Assembly (NCBI GenBank): GCA_963695405.1
Contig: CAVOGJ010000009.1
Location: forward strand, 124,001 to 188,000
From: CAVOGJ01 sp963695405
GTDB lineage: Bacteria; Planctomycetota; Planctomycetia; Pirellulales; Pirellulaceae
DNA: 64,000 nt
Reading direction: 5' to 3'
Position numbers and translations under genes: made by a program. Every line of letters starts with the position of its first letter. Within the stretch, counting starts at the first letter, position 1. Positions 16,977 to 26,517 of this stretch are shown here, in pieces. Under the pieces are notes generated by a model. The model was not told the DNA's origin, did not search any database, and saw nothing but the letters and a program-made list of their open reading frames with translations.

Positions 16977-18663
16977 GTGAGTATCTCGATGAACCAAACG
17001 GCAGGGCCACGGACAATCAAGGCGCCCCGTGGTCCCATGAAGTCTTGCCAGACCTGGCAAGCGGAAGCCGCGTTGCGGATGTTGATGAACAACCTCGATC
17101 CCGAAGTCGCCGAATTGCCCGAACAGTTGGTGGTCTATGGAGGGCGAGGGCAAGCGGCACGTGACTGGCGATCGCTGGATGCGATTCTGGCCACGCTGCA
17201 ACGACTGGCCGCGGATGAAACGCTGCTGGTGCAATCTGGAAAACCGGTGGGCGTCGTACAGACCCACGTCGACGCGCCTCGTGTTCTGATCGCCAACTCG
17301 AACTTGGTACCCGCTTGGGCGACCCAGGGACATTTCGACGAATTGGCGTCGAAGGGCCTGATCATGTACGGCCAGATGACGGCCGGGTCTTGGATTTACA
17401 TTGGCACCCAGGGGATTTTGCAGGGAACCTACGAGACTTTTGCCGAGTGTGGACGACAGCACTTTGGCGGCTCGCTCCGAGGACGCCTCTGTGTGACCGC
17501 GGGGTGCGGCGGAATGGGGGGCGCACAACCGCTGTCAATCACCATGAACGAAGGCACGTGTTTGCTGGCCGATGTCGATCGCTCGCACCTGGATCGCCGT
17601 GTGCACGATCGTTATCTCGACGAAGTGCACACGGAAGTCGATGCGGCCATTGATCGGGCCGTATTCCTGGCGGACAGCCAGCAGCCGGTGAGCGTGGGAG
17701 TGGTCTGCGACGCGATTACATTGTTGGAACGGTTGTTGGATCGCCAGATCACGCCGGCTGTGCTGACCGATCAGACAAGTGCCCACGACGTGTTGAACGG
17801 ATACGTGCCACATGATCTGTCCCTCGCGGCGGCCACGGAGCTCGCGCGAGTCGGACCCGGATGCCTATCGAGAGCAGAGTGTGGCGAGTATGGCTCGACA
17901 TGTTCGGGCCATGCTCGCATTGCAACGTCGAGGTGCCATTACCTTCGATTATGGAAATAATCTGCGGCAGCGAGCCTTGGATGCGGGAGAGAAGAACGCC
18001 TTTGACTTTCCTGGCTTCGTGCCCGCCTACATTCGCCCGCAGTTTTGCCGGGGCCGCGGTCCTTTTCGCTGGGCCGCCTTATCGGGCGATCCGCAAGACA
18101 TACACACCACGGACGACGCATTATTGCAGGCCTTCCCCGCGGATGCCGCGCTCCATCGCTGGCTGAAACTGGCACGAGAACGTGTGGCCTTTCAGGGATT
18201 GCCCGCCCGCATTTGCTGGTTTGGACTGGGGGAGCGAGCCAAGGCCGGCTTGATCTTCAACGACTTGGTCCACACGGGAGCCGTATCCGCACCCATCGTG
18301 ATCGGTCGAGATCACCTGGATTGTGGCAGTGTGGCTTCCCCCAATCGAGAAACCGAAGGCATGCTGGATGGTAGCGACGCCATTAGCGATTGGCCGCTGC
18401 TGAATGCCATGGTCAACGTGGCCAGTGGAGCCAGTTGGGTCAGTTTTCACCACGGAGGCGGCGTAGGGATCGGCTACAGCCAGCACGCCGGACAAGTGGT
18501 CGTGGCGGATGGGACACCGGCAGCCGCCGTGCGCATCATGCGCGTGCTTACGAATGATCCGATGATGGGCGTCTTTCGCCACGCGGACGCTGGGTATCCG
18601 CTGGCCTGGGAGTGCGCACGCGAACATCACGTCGACATACCGTTGGGGGAACCGCCTGCATGA
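16977..18663 (+). pseudogene. hutU: Urocanate hydratase, frameshifted
   Basis: Two frames together make a full urocanase of about 561 aa. The first, from a GTG at 16977 with AGGAG upstream, runs to about 17846 and holds NSNLVPAWATQGHFDEL, MYGQMTAGSWIYIGTQGI, the NAD-binding TAGCGGMGGAQ and NGYVPHDLS. The second continues in the +1 frame with ESDPDAYREQSVASMARHVR, FVPAYIRPQFCRGRGPFRWA (active-site Cys region) and VSFHHGGGVGIGYSQHAGQ. The break lies in the CG run around 17843-17849, where restoring one CG pair gives ELARESDPDAY. Urocanase hydrates urocanate in histidine degradation. As written, the gene yields a truncated protein. Confidence 0.9.
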
Positions 18664-18712
18664 TGCAGCGCACGATCGCCGTGTCGCCATAGCAGCGTCG
18701 TGGCGCAGGAAG

Positions 18713-18948
18713 GCGCGGAGACCGATCGATGGGAGAAGCCGGTTGATTCGCGAGATCATCCAGGGTCAACGCCCCAGTCGGTCTGTAGGAGCATCGCCGG
18801 CCGGCCAGGGCACCGAACGTACCGGCCCAGGCGCGGAGACCGATCGATGGGAGAAGCCGGTTGATTCGCGAGATCATCCAGGGGCAACGCCCCGGTCGGT
18901 CTGTAGGAGCATCGCCAGCCGGCCAGGGCACCGAACGTACCGGCCCAG
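18713..18948. repeat. Two short (118-bp) units of the repeat array
   Basis: Units start at 18713 and 18831 with near identity. Each begins GCGCGGAGACCGATCGATGG, passes through the hairpin-forming core CAACGCCCC and the segment CTGTAGGAGCATCGCC, and ends ACCGGCCCAG. They equal the long unit minus its internal 375-bp segment. Confidence 0.95.
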
Positions 18949-19441
18949 GCGCGGAGACCGATCGATGGGAGGAGCCGGTTGATTCGCGAGATCATCCAGG
19001 GGCAACGCCCCGGTCGCTTGCCTAGCCCAGGCCAACGGCCTGGGACAAGGTTGGCGGAAAAGGGTCAGGGCCAACGGCCCGGCCGTTTGCTGGCGTCGAT
19101 GTTGTCGCACCGATGCACCTCCGATCCAGCCCCATGGACGTGGCCGTTTGGCGATGGCGGCCGTCGCCGGTGCCGGCAAATGGCCGGGCCGTTGGCCCTC
19201 CGCAGGTTGGGCCTGCGATAACCCAGCCCGTTGGGCTGGGCTAGGTAAATGGCTGGGCCTTCGGCCCGCATGGCCCTGACGCCGATCGTACACGCCCTGG
19301 GCCTTCGGCCCGCATGATGCGACCGATGATCGCAGAACGGTGTGGTGGAGAATCGCGAGTTGGCGCTGACCCAGGGTCAACGCCCCGGTCGGTCTGTAGG
19401 AGCATCGCCGGCCGGCCAGGGCACCGAACGTACCGGCCCAG
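18949..19441. repeat. Long repeat unit L1 (493 bp) with seven hairpins
   Basis: It has seven short perfect hairpins with 3-base loops, at 18999-19011, 19026-19044, 19068-19080 (loop AAC), 19186-19198 and 19222-19240 (loop GTT), and 19255-19267 and 19299-19311 (loop TTC). The internal 375 bp lie between two direct copies of the CAACGCCCCGGTCG hairpin, at 18996-19016 and 19371-19391. Confidence 0.95.
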
Positions 19442-19935
19442 GCGCGGAGACCGATCGATGGGAGGAGCCGGTTGATTCGCGAGATCATCCAGGGGCAACG
19501 CCCCGGTCGCTTGCCTAGCCCAGGCCAACGGCCTGGGACAAGGTTGGCGGAAAAGGGTCAGGGCCAACGGCCCGGCCGTTTGCTGGCGTCGATGTTGTCG
19601 CACCGATGCACCTCCGATCCATCCCCATGGACGTGGCCGTTTGGCGATGGCGGCCGTCGCCGGTGCCGGCAAATGGCCGGGCCGTTGGCCCTCCGCAGGT
19701 TGGGGCCTGTGATAACCCAGCCCGTTGGGCTGGGCTAGGTAAATGGCTGGGCCTTCGGCCCGCATGGCCCTGACGCCGATCGTACACGCCCTGGGCCTTC
19801 GGCCCGCATGATGCGACCGATGATCGCAGAACGGTGTGGTGGAGAATCGCGAGTTGGCGCTGACCCAGGGTCAACGCCCCGGTCGGTCTGTAGGAGCATC
19901 GCCGGCCGGCCAGGGCACCGAACGTACCGGCCCAG
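19442..19935. repeat. Long repeat unit L2 (494 bp)
   Basis: Nearly identical to L1 with the same seven hairpins in the same order. It differs by a few substitutions and one extra G in GGTTGGGGCC. Open frames on the minus strand of this unit are by-products of the repeat. Confidence 0.95.
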
Positions 19936-20324
19936 GCGCGGAGACCGATCGATGGGAGGAGCCGGTTGATTCGCGAGATCATCCAGGGGCAACGCCCCGG
20001 TCGCTTGCCTAGCCCAGGCCAACGGCCTGGGACAAGGTTGGCGGAAAAGGGTCAGGGCCAACGGCCCGGCCGTTTGGCAATCTCGGATGTGGGCACCATT
20101 CCGATCCAGCCCCATGGACGTGGCCGTTTGGCGATGGCGGCCGTCGCCGGTGCCGGCAAATGGCCGGGCCGTTGGCCCTCCGCAGGTTGGGCCTGTGATA
20201 ACCCAGCCCGTTGGGCTGGGCTAGGTAAACGGCTGGGCCTTCGGCCCGCATGGCCCTGACGCCGATCGTACACGCCCTGGGCCTTCGGCCCGCATGGCCC
20301 TGACGCCGATCGTACACGCCCTGG
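19936..20324. repeat. Truncated long unit L3 with a duplicated end module
   Basis: It follows L1/L2 to about 20295 with some divergence near 20083-20102. It then repeats the module GGCCCTGACGCCGATCGTAC (20244 onward and 20296 onward) before leaving the repeat at about 20325, where transposase-associated sequence begins. Confidence 0.9.
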
Positions 20325-20948
20325 TCGATCGCCAACTGCAGGGCCACGGCCTGGACATCTCCCCGGATGGTTGCGTTGAAACGGCCGGAGATTCTTGACC
20401 CATTTGCTTCGCACACGGTAAAACCCAGGGGCAACGCCCGGCCGTTGTCTGGAGTTCGCGCCATGCCACAATCCCTGGCCCAGATTTGGGTGCACATCGT
20501 ATTTTCCACAAAGGGCCGTCGACCGTTCCTTTCCGATACGTCCTTTCGAGACGAAATGTTTCGTATTTTGGCGCATCACGTGAAGGAATCGAAGTGCGTC
20601 AGCGCGTCGGTTGGCGGACACGTTGATCATTGTCATTTGCTAGTCGGGCTCTCCCGGACGATTACGATTGCGAGTCTCGTTGAAACCATCAAGATCGAGA
20701 CATCCAAGTGGGCCAAAAAGACCGAGCACGGTCACGTGAAATTTTCCTGGCAAGCCGGATACGGTGCATTCTCGGTCAGTCATTCATTGCTCGATAAGGT
20801 GGATCATTACATTCGCAACCAGCCGCGGCACCACGCGAAGATGTCGTTTCAAGAAGAATTCCGCCGCCTGTGTGAGCAACATCAGATTGAATTTGACGAG
20901 CGATACGTGTGGGATTGATGAAGGGCGGGGTAGGTCATTCTCTCAACT
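20325..20948 (+). mobile_element. IS200/IS605-like single-gene element (ends not proven)
   Basis: Unique sequence between repeat units L3 and L4 carries one Y1 transposase gene. A hairpin of the same style as the array (GGGCAACGCCC, about 20430) lies just upstream of the gene. The repeat resumes at about 20949 in the middle of a unit. No terminal inverted repeats or target duplication are visible, as expected for this class. Confidence 0.7.
20463..20918 (+). CDS. tnpA: IS200-like / REP-associated Y1 tyrosine transposase
   Basis: 151 aa from the ATG at 20463. Members of this group (COG1943, Y1_Tnp) cut and rejoin single-stranded DNA at hairpins. The HUH metal site is H56-C57-H58 in GGHVDHCHLLVGL, and the catalytic Tyr116 lies in DKVDHYIRNQ. 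The ending QIEFDERYVWD is typical of a clade whose members start MPQSL. No TnpB partner is present. It is embedded in an array of hairpin repeats, the setting of REP-associated transposases. All key residues are present, so it may be active. Confidence 0.9.
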   Translation: MPQSLAQIWVHIVFSTKGRRPFLSDTSFRDEMFRILAHHVKESKCVSASVGGHVDHCHLLVGLSRTITIASLVETIKIETSKWAKKTEHGHVKFSWQAGYGAFSVSHSLLDKVDHYIRNQPRHHAKMSFQEEFRRLCEQHQIEFDERYVWD

Positions 20949-21227
20949 CGGCAAATGGCCGGGCCGTTGGCCCTCCGCAGGTTGGGGCCTGTGATAGCCC
21001 AGCCCGTTGGGCTGGGCTAGGTAAATGGCTGGGCCTTCGGCCCGCATGGCCCTGACGCCGATCGTACACGCCCTGGGCCTTCGGCCCGCATGATGCGACC
21101 GATGATCGCAGAACGGCGTGGTGGAGAATCGCGAGTTGGCGCTGACCCAGGGGCAACGCCCCGGTCGGTCTGTAGGAGCATCGCCGGCCGGCCAGGGCAC
21201 CGAACGTACCGGCCCAGGCGCGGAGAC
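20949..21227. repeat. Partial long unit L4 (right part only)
   Basis: It begins in the middle of the unit at CGGCAAATGGCCGGGCC and runs to the normal unit end, so about 215 bp of the left part are missing. It contains the GTT and TTC hairpins and the right-hand AAC hairpin. Confidence 0.9.
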
Positions 21228-21602
21228 CGATCGATGGGAGGAGCCGGTTGATTCGCGAGATCATCCAGGGGCAACGCCCCGGTCGCTTGCCTAGCCCAGG
21301 CCAACGGCCTGGGACAAGGTTGGCGGAAAAGGGTCAGGGCCAACGGCCCGGCCGTTTGCTGGCGTCGATGTTGTGGCACCGATGCACCTCCGATCCATCC
21401 CCATGGACGTGGCCGTTTGGCGATGGCGGCCGTCGCCGGTGCCGGCAAATGGCCGGGCCGTTGGCCCTCCGCAGGTTGGGCCTGTGATACCCCAGCCCGT
21501 TGGGCTGGGCTAGGTAAACGGCTGGGCCTTCGGCCCGCATGGCCCTGACGCCGATCGTACACACCCTGGGCCTTCGGCCCGCATGATGCGACCGATGATC
21601 GC
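21228..21602. repeat. Long unit L5, truncated on the right
   Basis: It matches L1 from GCGCGGAGACCG to GATGATCGC and then diverges. All seven hairpins are present but the closing segment with the second CAACGCCCC copy is missing. The array ends here, 235 bp before hutI. Confidence 0.92.
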
Positions 21603-21837
21603 GGGGCACCGTTCCGATCCATCCCCCTGGACCCACCCATTTGGCGATGGCCGCCATTCCCGTTTGTCTGACCTGACCGCTGACTGACTGAATAACGGAC
21701 GATTCTGGTGTACACTCCCGAAGGACCAAATCACGCCTGACTGGCTGGGCCTATCCTCCGGCCAGCATCCCCTCTGGACCAACGTCGGCTGGAATTTTGT
21801 TTCGCTTTTCGCCCATTCCTAGACAAAGGGGCGGCCG

Positions 21838-23095
21838 TTGATGGCAACTCGTTTGATCATTCGCAACGCACGTCTGCTGACCATGGGCGATCCTGGTACC
21901 ATCCGGACCGGTGCCGAGATGGATCAGTTGGTTGGGTTCGAGCGGGCCGACGTCCATGTGCGCGACGGACGGATTGAACGGATCGTCGACCTGTGCGTCG
22001 CCACGCAGGATGACGCTCCGCCGATCGGCCCACCCGAGGAGGAACTCGACGCGGCGGGTCGCGTGCTCATGCCAGGCTTTGTGGATTGTCACACGCATGC
22101 CTGCTGGGTCGGTGACCGGCTGGATGAGTGGGATCGCAAACTGCGAGGTGCTTCGTATCTGGAGTTGCTCGCGGCCGGCGGTGGAATTCACTCCACCGTC
22201 CGTGCGGTCCGTATGGCGAGCATCGACGAACTGACGGCCGCCCTGCGGCCGCGCTTGGAAACGTTGCTGCGGCACGGCACGGTGGGTGTGGAGATCAAGT
22301 CCGGATACGGGCTGGATACCGAAAGCGAACTCAAGATGTTGCGGGCCATCGCCTCGGCGGCCGCTACCTGGCCGGGCCGCGTATCACCCACGGCCTGTTT
22401 GGGCCACGCCCTCGATCCGGACGCGGATCGCGATTCTTTCGTCGAGCGGACGATTCATGAGACCTTGCCGGCGGTGTCGGCCGAGTTTCCTGGGATCACG
22501 GTCGACGCTTATTGCGAGGAAGGCGCCTGGACGCGAGAGGAATGCCTGCGACTGTTTACAGCCGCGCAGGCTGCCGGACATCCCATTCGCGTGCACGCGG
22601 ATCAGTTTCACGAGCTGGGGATGGTCGATGCGGCCATCCAATATGGCTACTGCAGTGTCGATCATCTCGAGGCGACATCGCGGCCCGTCTTGGAACGGCT
22701 GGCTGGGTCGAAGGTGTTTGGCGTGATGTTGCCCGCCAGCGGGTTCCATTTGGACGATCGTTATGCCGACGGACGAGCATTCGTCGACGCCGGTGGTCGG
22801 CTGGCGATCGCCACGAACTGGAATCCAGGTTCCGCGCCCTGCCCAGCGATACCCATGGCCATTGCTTTGGCATGTCGGCAGTTGCGAATCACGCCATCCG
22901 AAGCGATCACGGCGGCGACGATCAATGGTGCGGCGGTTCTCGGTTGGCAGGACCTGGGTTGCCTCGCGGTCGGTGGGCCAGCCACGATGATTCTGTTGCG
23001 GGTCAAGCGATCCCCGTGCATTGGCCTTCGAATTTGGCACGAATCTCATCGACGCGGTGTGGGTGGAAGGCTTGCGGGTGGCGTCGCATGAGTGA
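21838..23095 (+). pseudogene. hutI: Imidazolonepropionase, frameshifted near the 3' end
   Basis: It opens MATRLIIRNARLLTMGDPG and carries the amidohydrolase motifs MPGFVDCHTHACWVGDR, GGGIHSTVRAVR, EIKSGYGLDTESELKML, HADQFHELG, SVDHLEATS and ATNWNPGSAPC. Near 22999-23002 (CGGG) one extra G shifts the frame. The written frame then ends at 23091 with unrelated residues, while the +1 frame reads DPRALAFEFGTNLIDAVWVE then GLRVASHE and stops at 23095, the expected C-terminus. The enzyme opens the imidazolone ring in histidine degradation. About 30 of 419 residues are altered, so some activity might remain. Confidence 0.88.
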
Positions 23096-23403
23096 CCGCT
23101 GGCCAACGCTCGGTGACGGAGTATGAACTGGCGGAATCGCCGCGAAACGGCTCGGTTTCCGTGCGCTGGTCGTGCGGGCGGAAAAAAGGTTCCGAGAATT
23201 CACGGTCCGCCGGAGAATCAGGGCTTGAAACACGCGTGATCCGCGACAAGATAAGGCCTGGGATAAATCACTCCGCGAACTGCGGAGAGCGCGGAAGGGC
23301 CGACAAGTCCGTTCGGTTGGCGTCAAACCATCATGCTGTCATCAAACGGCACTAGCCTGTTGAGTACGGTGTCGAAACGGGTTTCGATAGGAGGATCGTG
23401 ATA
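23096..23403. other. Intergenic stretch, no gene seen
   Basis: It lies between hutI and the PEP-CTERM protein gene. There is a strong AGGAGG at 23389-23394 for the downstream gene. A short inverted element (CTCCGCGAACTGCGGAG, near 23270) could form a small hairpin. No coding signal was found. Confidence 0.4.
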
Positions 23404-25164
23404 ATGAACAGACAAATCGGATCGTGTGGAGTCGCCTTGGTGTTGGCCGCGCTGGTCGCGTCGACCGCCTCGTCGCAGCTACAGATTACCGAAGTCTTGT
23501 ACAATTCGGTAGAAGAGCCCAAGTGGGAATGGGCCGAGGTGCGGAACATGAGTGACACGGCCATCGATCTCGATGGCTATTATTTTGACGACGATGACAG
23601 TTCGGCTCTGCTGGCGCCCAATATTGTGAACGTTACGTCAGGCGGCAACGCGATGAATACGGTGATTCCCGCCGGAGCCGTTGCCGTGCTCTACAATGGG
23701 AGCAGTCTCGCCTACGATGACGCCCGCTTTCGGAACCCGTGGAATCTGAGCAACAGCGTGCCATTGATTGGCGTGGAGAACTGGCCCGGATTTGCGAACA
23801 GTGGCGGTGACGCTTTCGGTCTCTGGACGGCGGCCTGCTATGCGGAGGACATCGGTGACCCGGACATGACGGGCATGAATTCCGTGCAGCAGTTTACCAA
23901 CGCGGCGGCCTGGATCGACTACTCGATGGGTTTTCCGAGCGGAAGCGATGCCTCGATCTATTGGAACGGGCAGGGCAGCTATCAGGACGGCAGCCAGTGG
24001 CAGACCAGCCTGGACAGCGTGGACGGCGCGACAACCAGTGTGCTTACTGTCACCAACGCCACGCAGATCAATAACACGAATGACTTTGGGAACCCGGGTG
24101 TGATTCCCGCGGGTAGCGCTTCGGCTGGCTTGCTCATTTCCGAAATCATGTACAACCCGGCCTCGAACGAACCGGCTTGGGAGTGGGTGGAAGTTTACAA
24201 CAACACGGGCATGGCGATCGACTTTGGCGCATCACCTTACATTCTGGATGATGATGATCTGGGTCCACTGACGTCGGAAAACATCACGTCGGGATCGATT
24301 GCCGACGGCGGGATCGCGATCCTCTACAATGCCGAAGCCGTTTCGCTGCAGAATGTGCAGGATGCCTGGGGTCCGGGCCTCAATTACATCCCCGTCAGCG
24401 ACTGGCCCGGCTTTGGCAATACCAGCGACGTCGTCGCGATTTGGGATGATTTTGCCACGTACCAGACCGATGAATTGAATGGCACGCTCGACGGGGCGGT
24501 GGCCAGCGTGCTCTATGCGGATTCCCCTCCGTGGCCTCAGGACAATAACGCGGGTTCGATCTACCAGAGTTCCCTCGCGGGGGACCCGAATGACGGTGGA
24601 AACTGGTTGCTCAGCCAGGACGGCGATGGGCTCTCGTTTGGCGCCCAAGCGGCGATTGACGCCGAGGTGGATAATCCGGGCGGGGATGTCGGCAGTCCCG
24701 GCTTCTTTTCAGCTGCTCCACCCGTGATCGACGGGGACTTCAACGACGACGGTGTGTACAACTGTGCGGACGTCGACCCGCTCGTGGCCGAGATCGTGTC
24801 GGGAGACAATGATCTGGCCTTCGATCTCACCGGGGACGGCCTGGTGAATACGAATGATCTGACGGCATGGCTGGTCGAAGGCGGCAACGCCGAGGTGGGC
24901 GGACCCTTCTTGTCGGGCGATGCCAACCTGGATGGGGTCGTTGATGTGTCCGATTTCAATATCTGGAACAGCAACAAGTTCGCGGCGACGGCCGCCTGGT
25001 GTCTCGGTGATTTCAATGCCGATGGGTTTTCCGACGTTTCCGACTTTAACCTCTGGAACAGCAGCAAGTTTCAGACGTCTTCCGGGATGGTCCCCGAGCC
25101 GTCGGCGGGCTGGCTGGTAATTTTGGGGGTGCCGGGATTGCTAAGACGTCGTCGCGACCGTTGA
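23404..25164 (+). CDS. Exported lamin-tail-domain protein with dockerin-like repeats and PEP-CTERM
   Basis: 586 aa from the ATG at 23404, which is better spaced from AGGAGG than the GTG at 23398. A signal peptide covers the first 26 residues. Two lamin-tail domains follow: one from LQITEVLYNSVEEPKWEWAE and one from LLISEIMYNPASNEPAWEWV. The last 140 residues carry calcium-binding dockerin-type loops (GDFNDDGVYNCADVDPL, GDANLDGVVDVSDFN, GDFNADGFSDVSDFN). The end is VPEPSAGW, a hydrophobic helix and RRRR, the PEP-CTERM sorting signal read by exosortase. It is probably a surface or matrix protein. A terminator follows. Confidence 0.88.
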   Translation: MNRQIGSCGVALVLAALVASTASSQLQITEVLYNSVEEPKWEWAEVRNMSDTAIDLDGYYFDDDDSSALLAPNIVNVTSGGNAMNTVIPAGAVAVLYNGSSLAYDDARFRNPWNLSNSVPLIGVENWPGFANSGGDAFGLWTAACYAEDIGDPDMTGMNSVQQFTNAAAWIDYSMGFPSGSDASIYWNGQGSYQDGSQWQTSLDSVDGATTSVLTVTNATQINNTNDFGNPGVIPAGSASAGLLISEIMYNPASNEPAWEWVEVYNNTGMAIDFGASPYILDDDDLGPLTSENITSGSIADGGIAILYNAEAVSLQNVQDAWGPGLNYIPVSDWPGFGNTSDVVAIWDDFATYQTDELNGTLDGAVASVLYADSPPWPQDNNAGSIYQSSLAGDPNDGGNWLLSQDGDGLSFGAQAAIDAEVDNPGGDVGSPGFFSAAPPVIDGDFNDDGVYNCADVDPLVAEIVSGDNDLAFDLTGDGLVNTNDLTAWLVEGGNAEVGGPFLSGDANLDGVVDVSDFNIWNSNKFAATAAWCLGDFNADGFSDVSDFNLWNSSKFQTSSGMVPEPSAGWLVILGVPGLLRRRRDR

Positions 25165-25206
25165 CGAAGTTCATCAAAACTTAGCAATAAATATTGAATG
25201 ATTGCC

Positions 25207-25240
25207 GCGGCCGCTCCGCGAGGGACGGCCGCTAGTTTTT
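25207..25240 (+). terminator. Intrinsic terminator after the lamin-tail protein gene
   Basis: Stem GCGGCC (25207-25212) pairs with GGCCGC (25227-25232) around a 14-base loop, followed by TAG and five T. It is placed 42 bases after the stop codon. Confidence 0.6.
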
Positions 25241-25482
25241 GTATGGATCAACCGGCTGGAATTCCAAGCGCGTTGCTTGGCGGAGCTCCGAGCGGGCCGT
25301 ACAATCGGGGTTTGGCCGGTGGCCCCGCCAGCGATGCCGGCGGTGTCCAGTTGGCCGTTTGTACCGAGCCTCTGCTGCGGTCATCGCCGCTGGAGAGCGA
25401 TCCCATCGACGGGTCCGCGCGAGTCATGGCAAGGTGGGGCTGGGGAACGGATGGGGCAATGATTAAACGAGGAGTCGCAAAC

Positions 25483-26517
25483 GTGGCAACGTTGAAGCGC
25501 AGAATCTTCAGAGCAGACGGTTTTACCCTGGTGGAGTTGCTGGTCGTGATTGCGATCATTGGTATTTTGGTGGCGCTGTTGCTGCCAGCCGTGCAATCGG
25601 CCCGCGAGGCGGCCCGCCGGGCGCAGTGCATCAGTAACATTCGCCAGCTGACGATCGCGGCCCACAACTACCACAGCGCGCAGCGAAGCTTTCCGCCCGG
25701 TCTTACAACCTATTACACAAGCGATTGGCACGGAAACACGCTGTTCGCATTTATGCTGCCGTACATGGAAGAATCGGCTCTGGCGGATCGTTGGAACTAC
25801 GAGAACACCGCTGCTGCAGCGAAGAGCAATACCCAAGACCCTGGAGGAATCTTCAACCAGAATGCACCCAGTGCCACGGTTGTGTCGTCATTTATTTGTC
25901 CGTCGGACGTAGTGCCGGAGAATCCCACGCTGCTCAATTGGTCTTCCCCTGGATACGCACGGGGTTGGCACGGCATCACGAGTTATGTCGGGAATGGCGG
26001 TACCTACTCGACCTATTTTCGCGATCAAGACATGCGTTCTGATGGGATGTTCTTCATGACGGGCCCCGATTCCAAACCGGAGAATTTCCAAGTGTATCTG
26101 CGATCGGACGAAAAGCCGGTGCGGGTTGGAAAAGTGAAGGACGGTACCAGCAAGACGATTCTGTTTGGCGAGCGGTTCCACTCCGATCCGATTTTTGACC
26201 AGCGATTGCATCAAACGGGCAGTTTCAGCCGTTATCCCATCAATAAGTGGGGCGCTTGGGGCTGGACGGGTGGCGGTAACGGGACAACGCATATCCTCGC
26301 GTGTTCCCGCGTCGATATCAACTATACGACGCCGATGATTGCGAGCGGATATGCCGATGTGAATCGGCGGATGTCGGCTTTTGGAAGCGGCCATACGGGT
26401 GGTGCGAATTTCGCCTTCGCCGACGGTTCGACACGCTTCGTCAATCAGGATATCGATCAAATTCCGTTGCGAGCGCTCAGCACGCGTGCCGGTGGCGAGG
26501 TTGGCTTTGGAGAATAA
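25483..26517 (+). CDS. DUF1559 pseudopilin-like protein
   Basis: 344 aa from a GTG at 25483, chosen because GAGGAG lies 9 bases upstream; an ATG at 25459 is the alternative. The N-terminus has the prepilin cleavage/methylation motif GFTLVELLVVIAIIGILVAL, then LLPAVQSAREAARR, the DUF1559 hallmark. The C-terminus has GGANFAFADGSTRFVNQDID, the H-X9-DG-type motif of the family. These proteins are abundant in planctomycetes and are thought to form pseudopilus or surface structures. The lipoprotein gene at 26501 overlaps its 3' end. It follows a PEP-CTERM gene, an arrangement seen again at 42731-45160. Confidence 0.9.
   Translation: MATLKRRIFRADGFTLVELLVVIAIIGILVALLLPAVQSAREAARRAQCISNIRQLTIAAHNYHSAQRSFPPGLTTYYTSDWHGNTLFAFMLPYMEESALADRWNYENTAAAAKSNTQDPGGIFNQNAPSATVVSSFICPSDVVPENPTLLNWSSPGYARGWHGITSYVGNGGTYSTYFRDQDMRSDGMFFMTGPDSKPENFQVYLRSDEKPVRVGKVKDGTSKTILFGERFHSDPIFDQRLHQTGSFSRYPINKWGAWGWTGGGNGTTHILACSRVDINYTTPMIASGYADVNRRMSAFGSGHTGGANFAFADGSTRFVNQDIDQIPLRALSTRAGGEVGFGE

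Noticed and set aside
18713..19441. CRISPR-like array
   Set aside because: Repeats are 118 or about 494 bp and continuous, with no unique spacers and no cas genes nearby.
18756..21715. Many long open frames on both strands inside the repeat array, some over 200 codons, rich in Arg/Pro/Gly
   Set aside because: They follow the repeat period exactly, read through hairpins, differ between copies only by repeat variation, and have no start signals or domains. They are by-products of GC-rich repeats.
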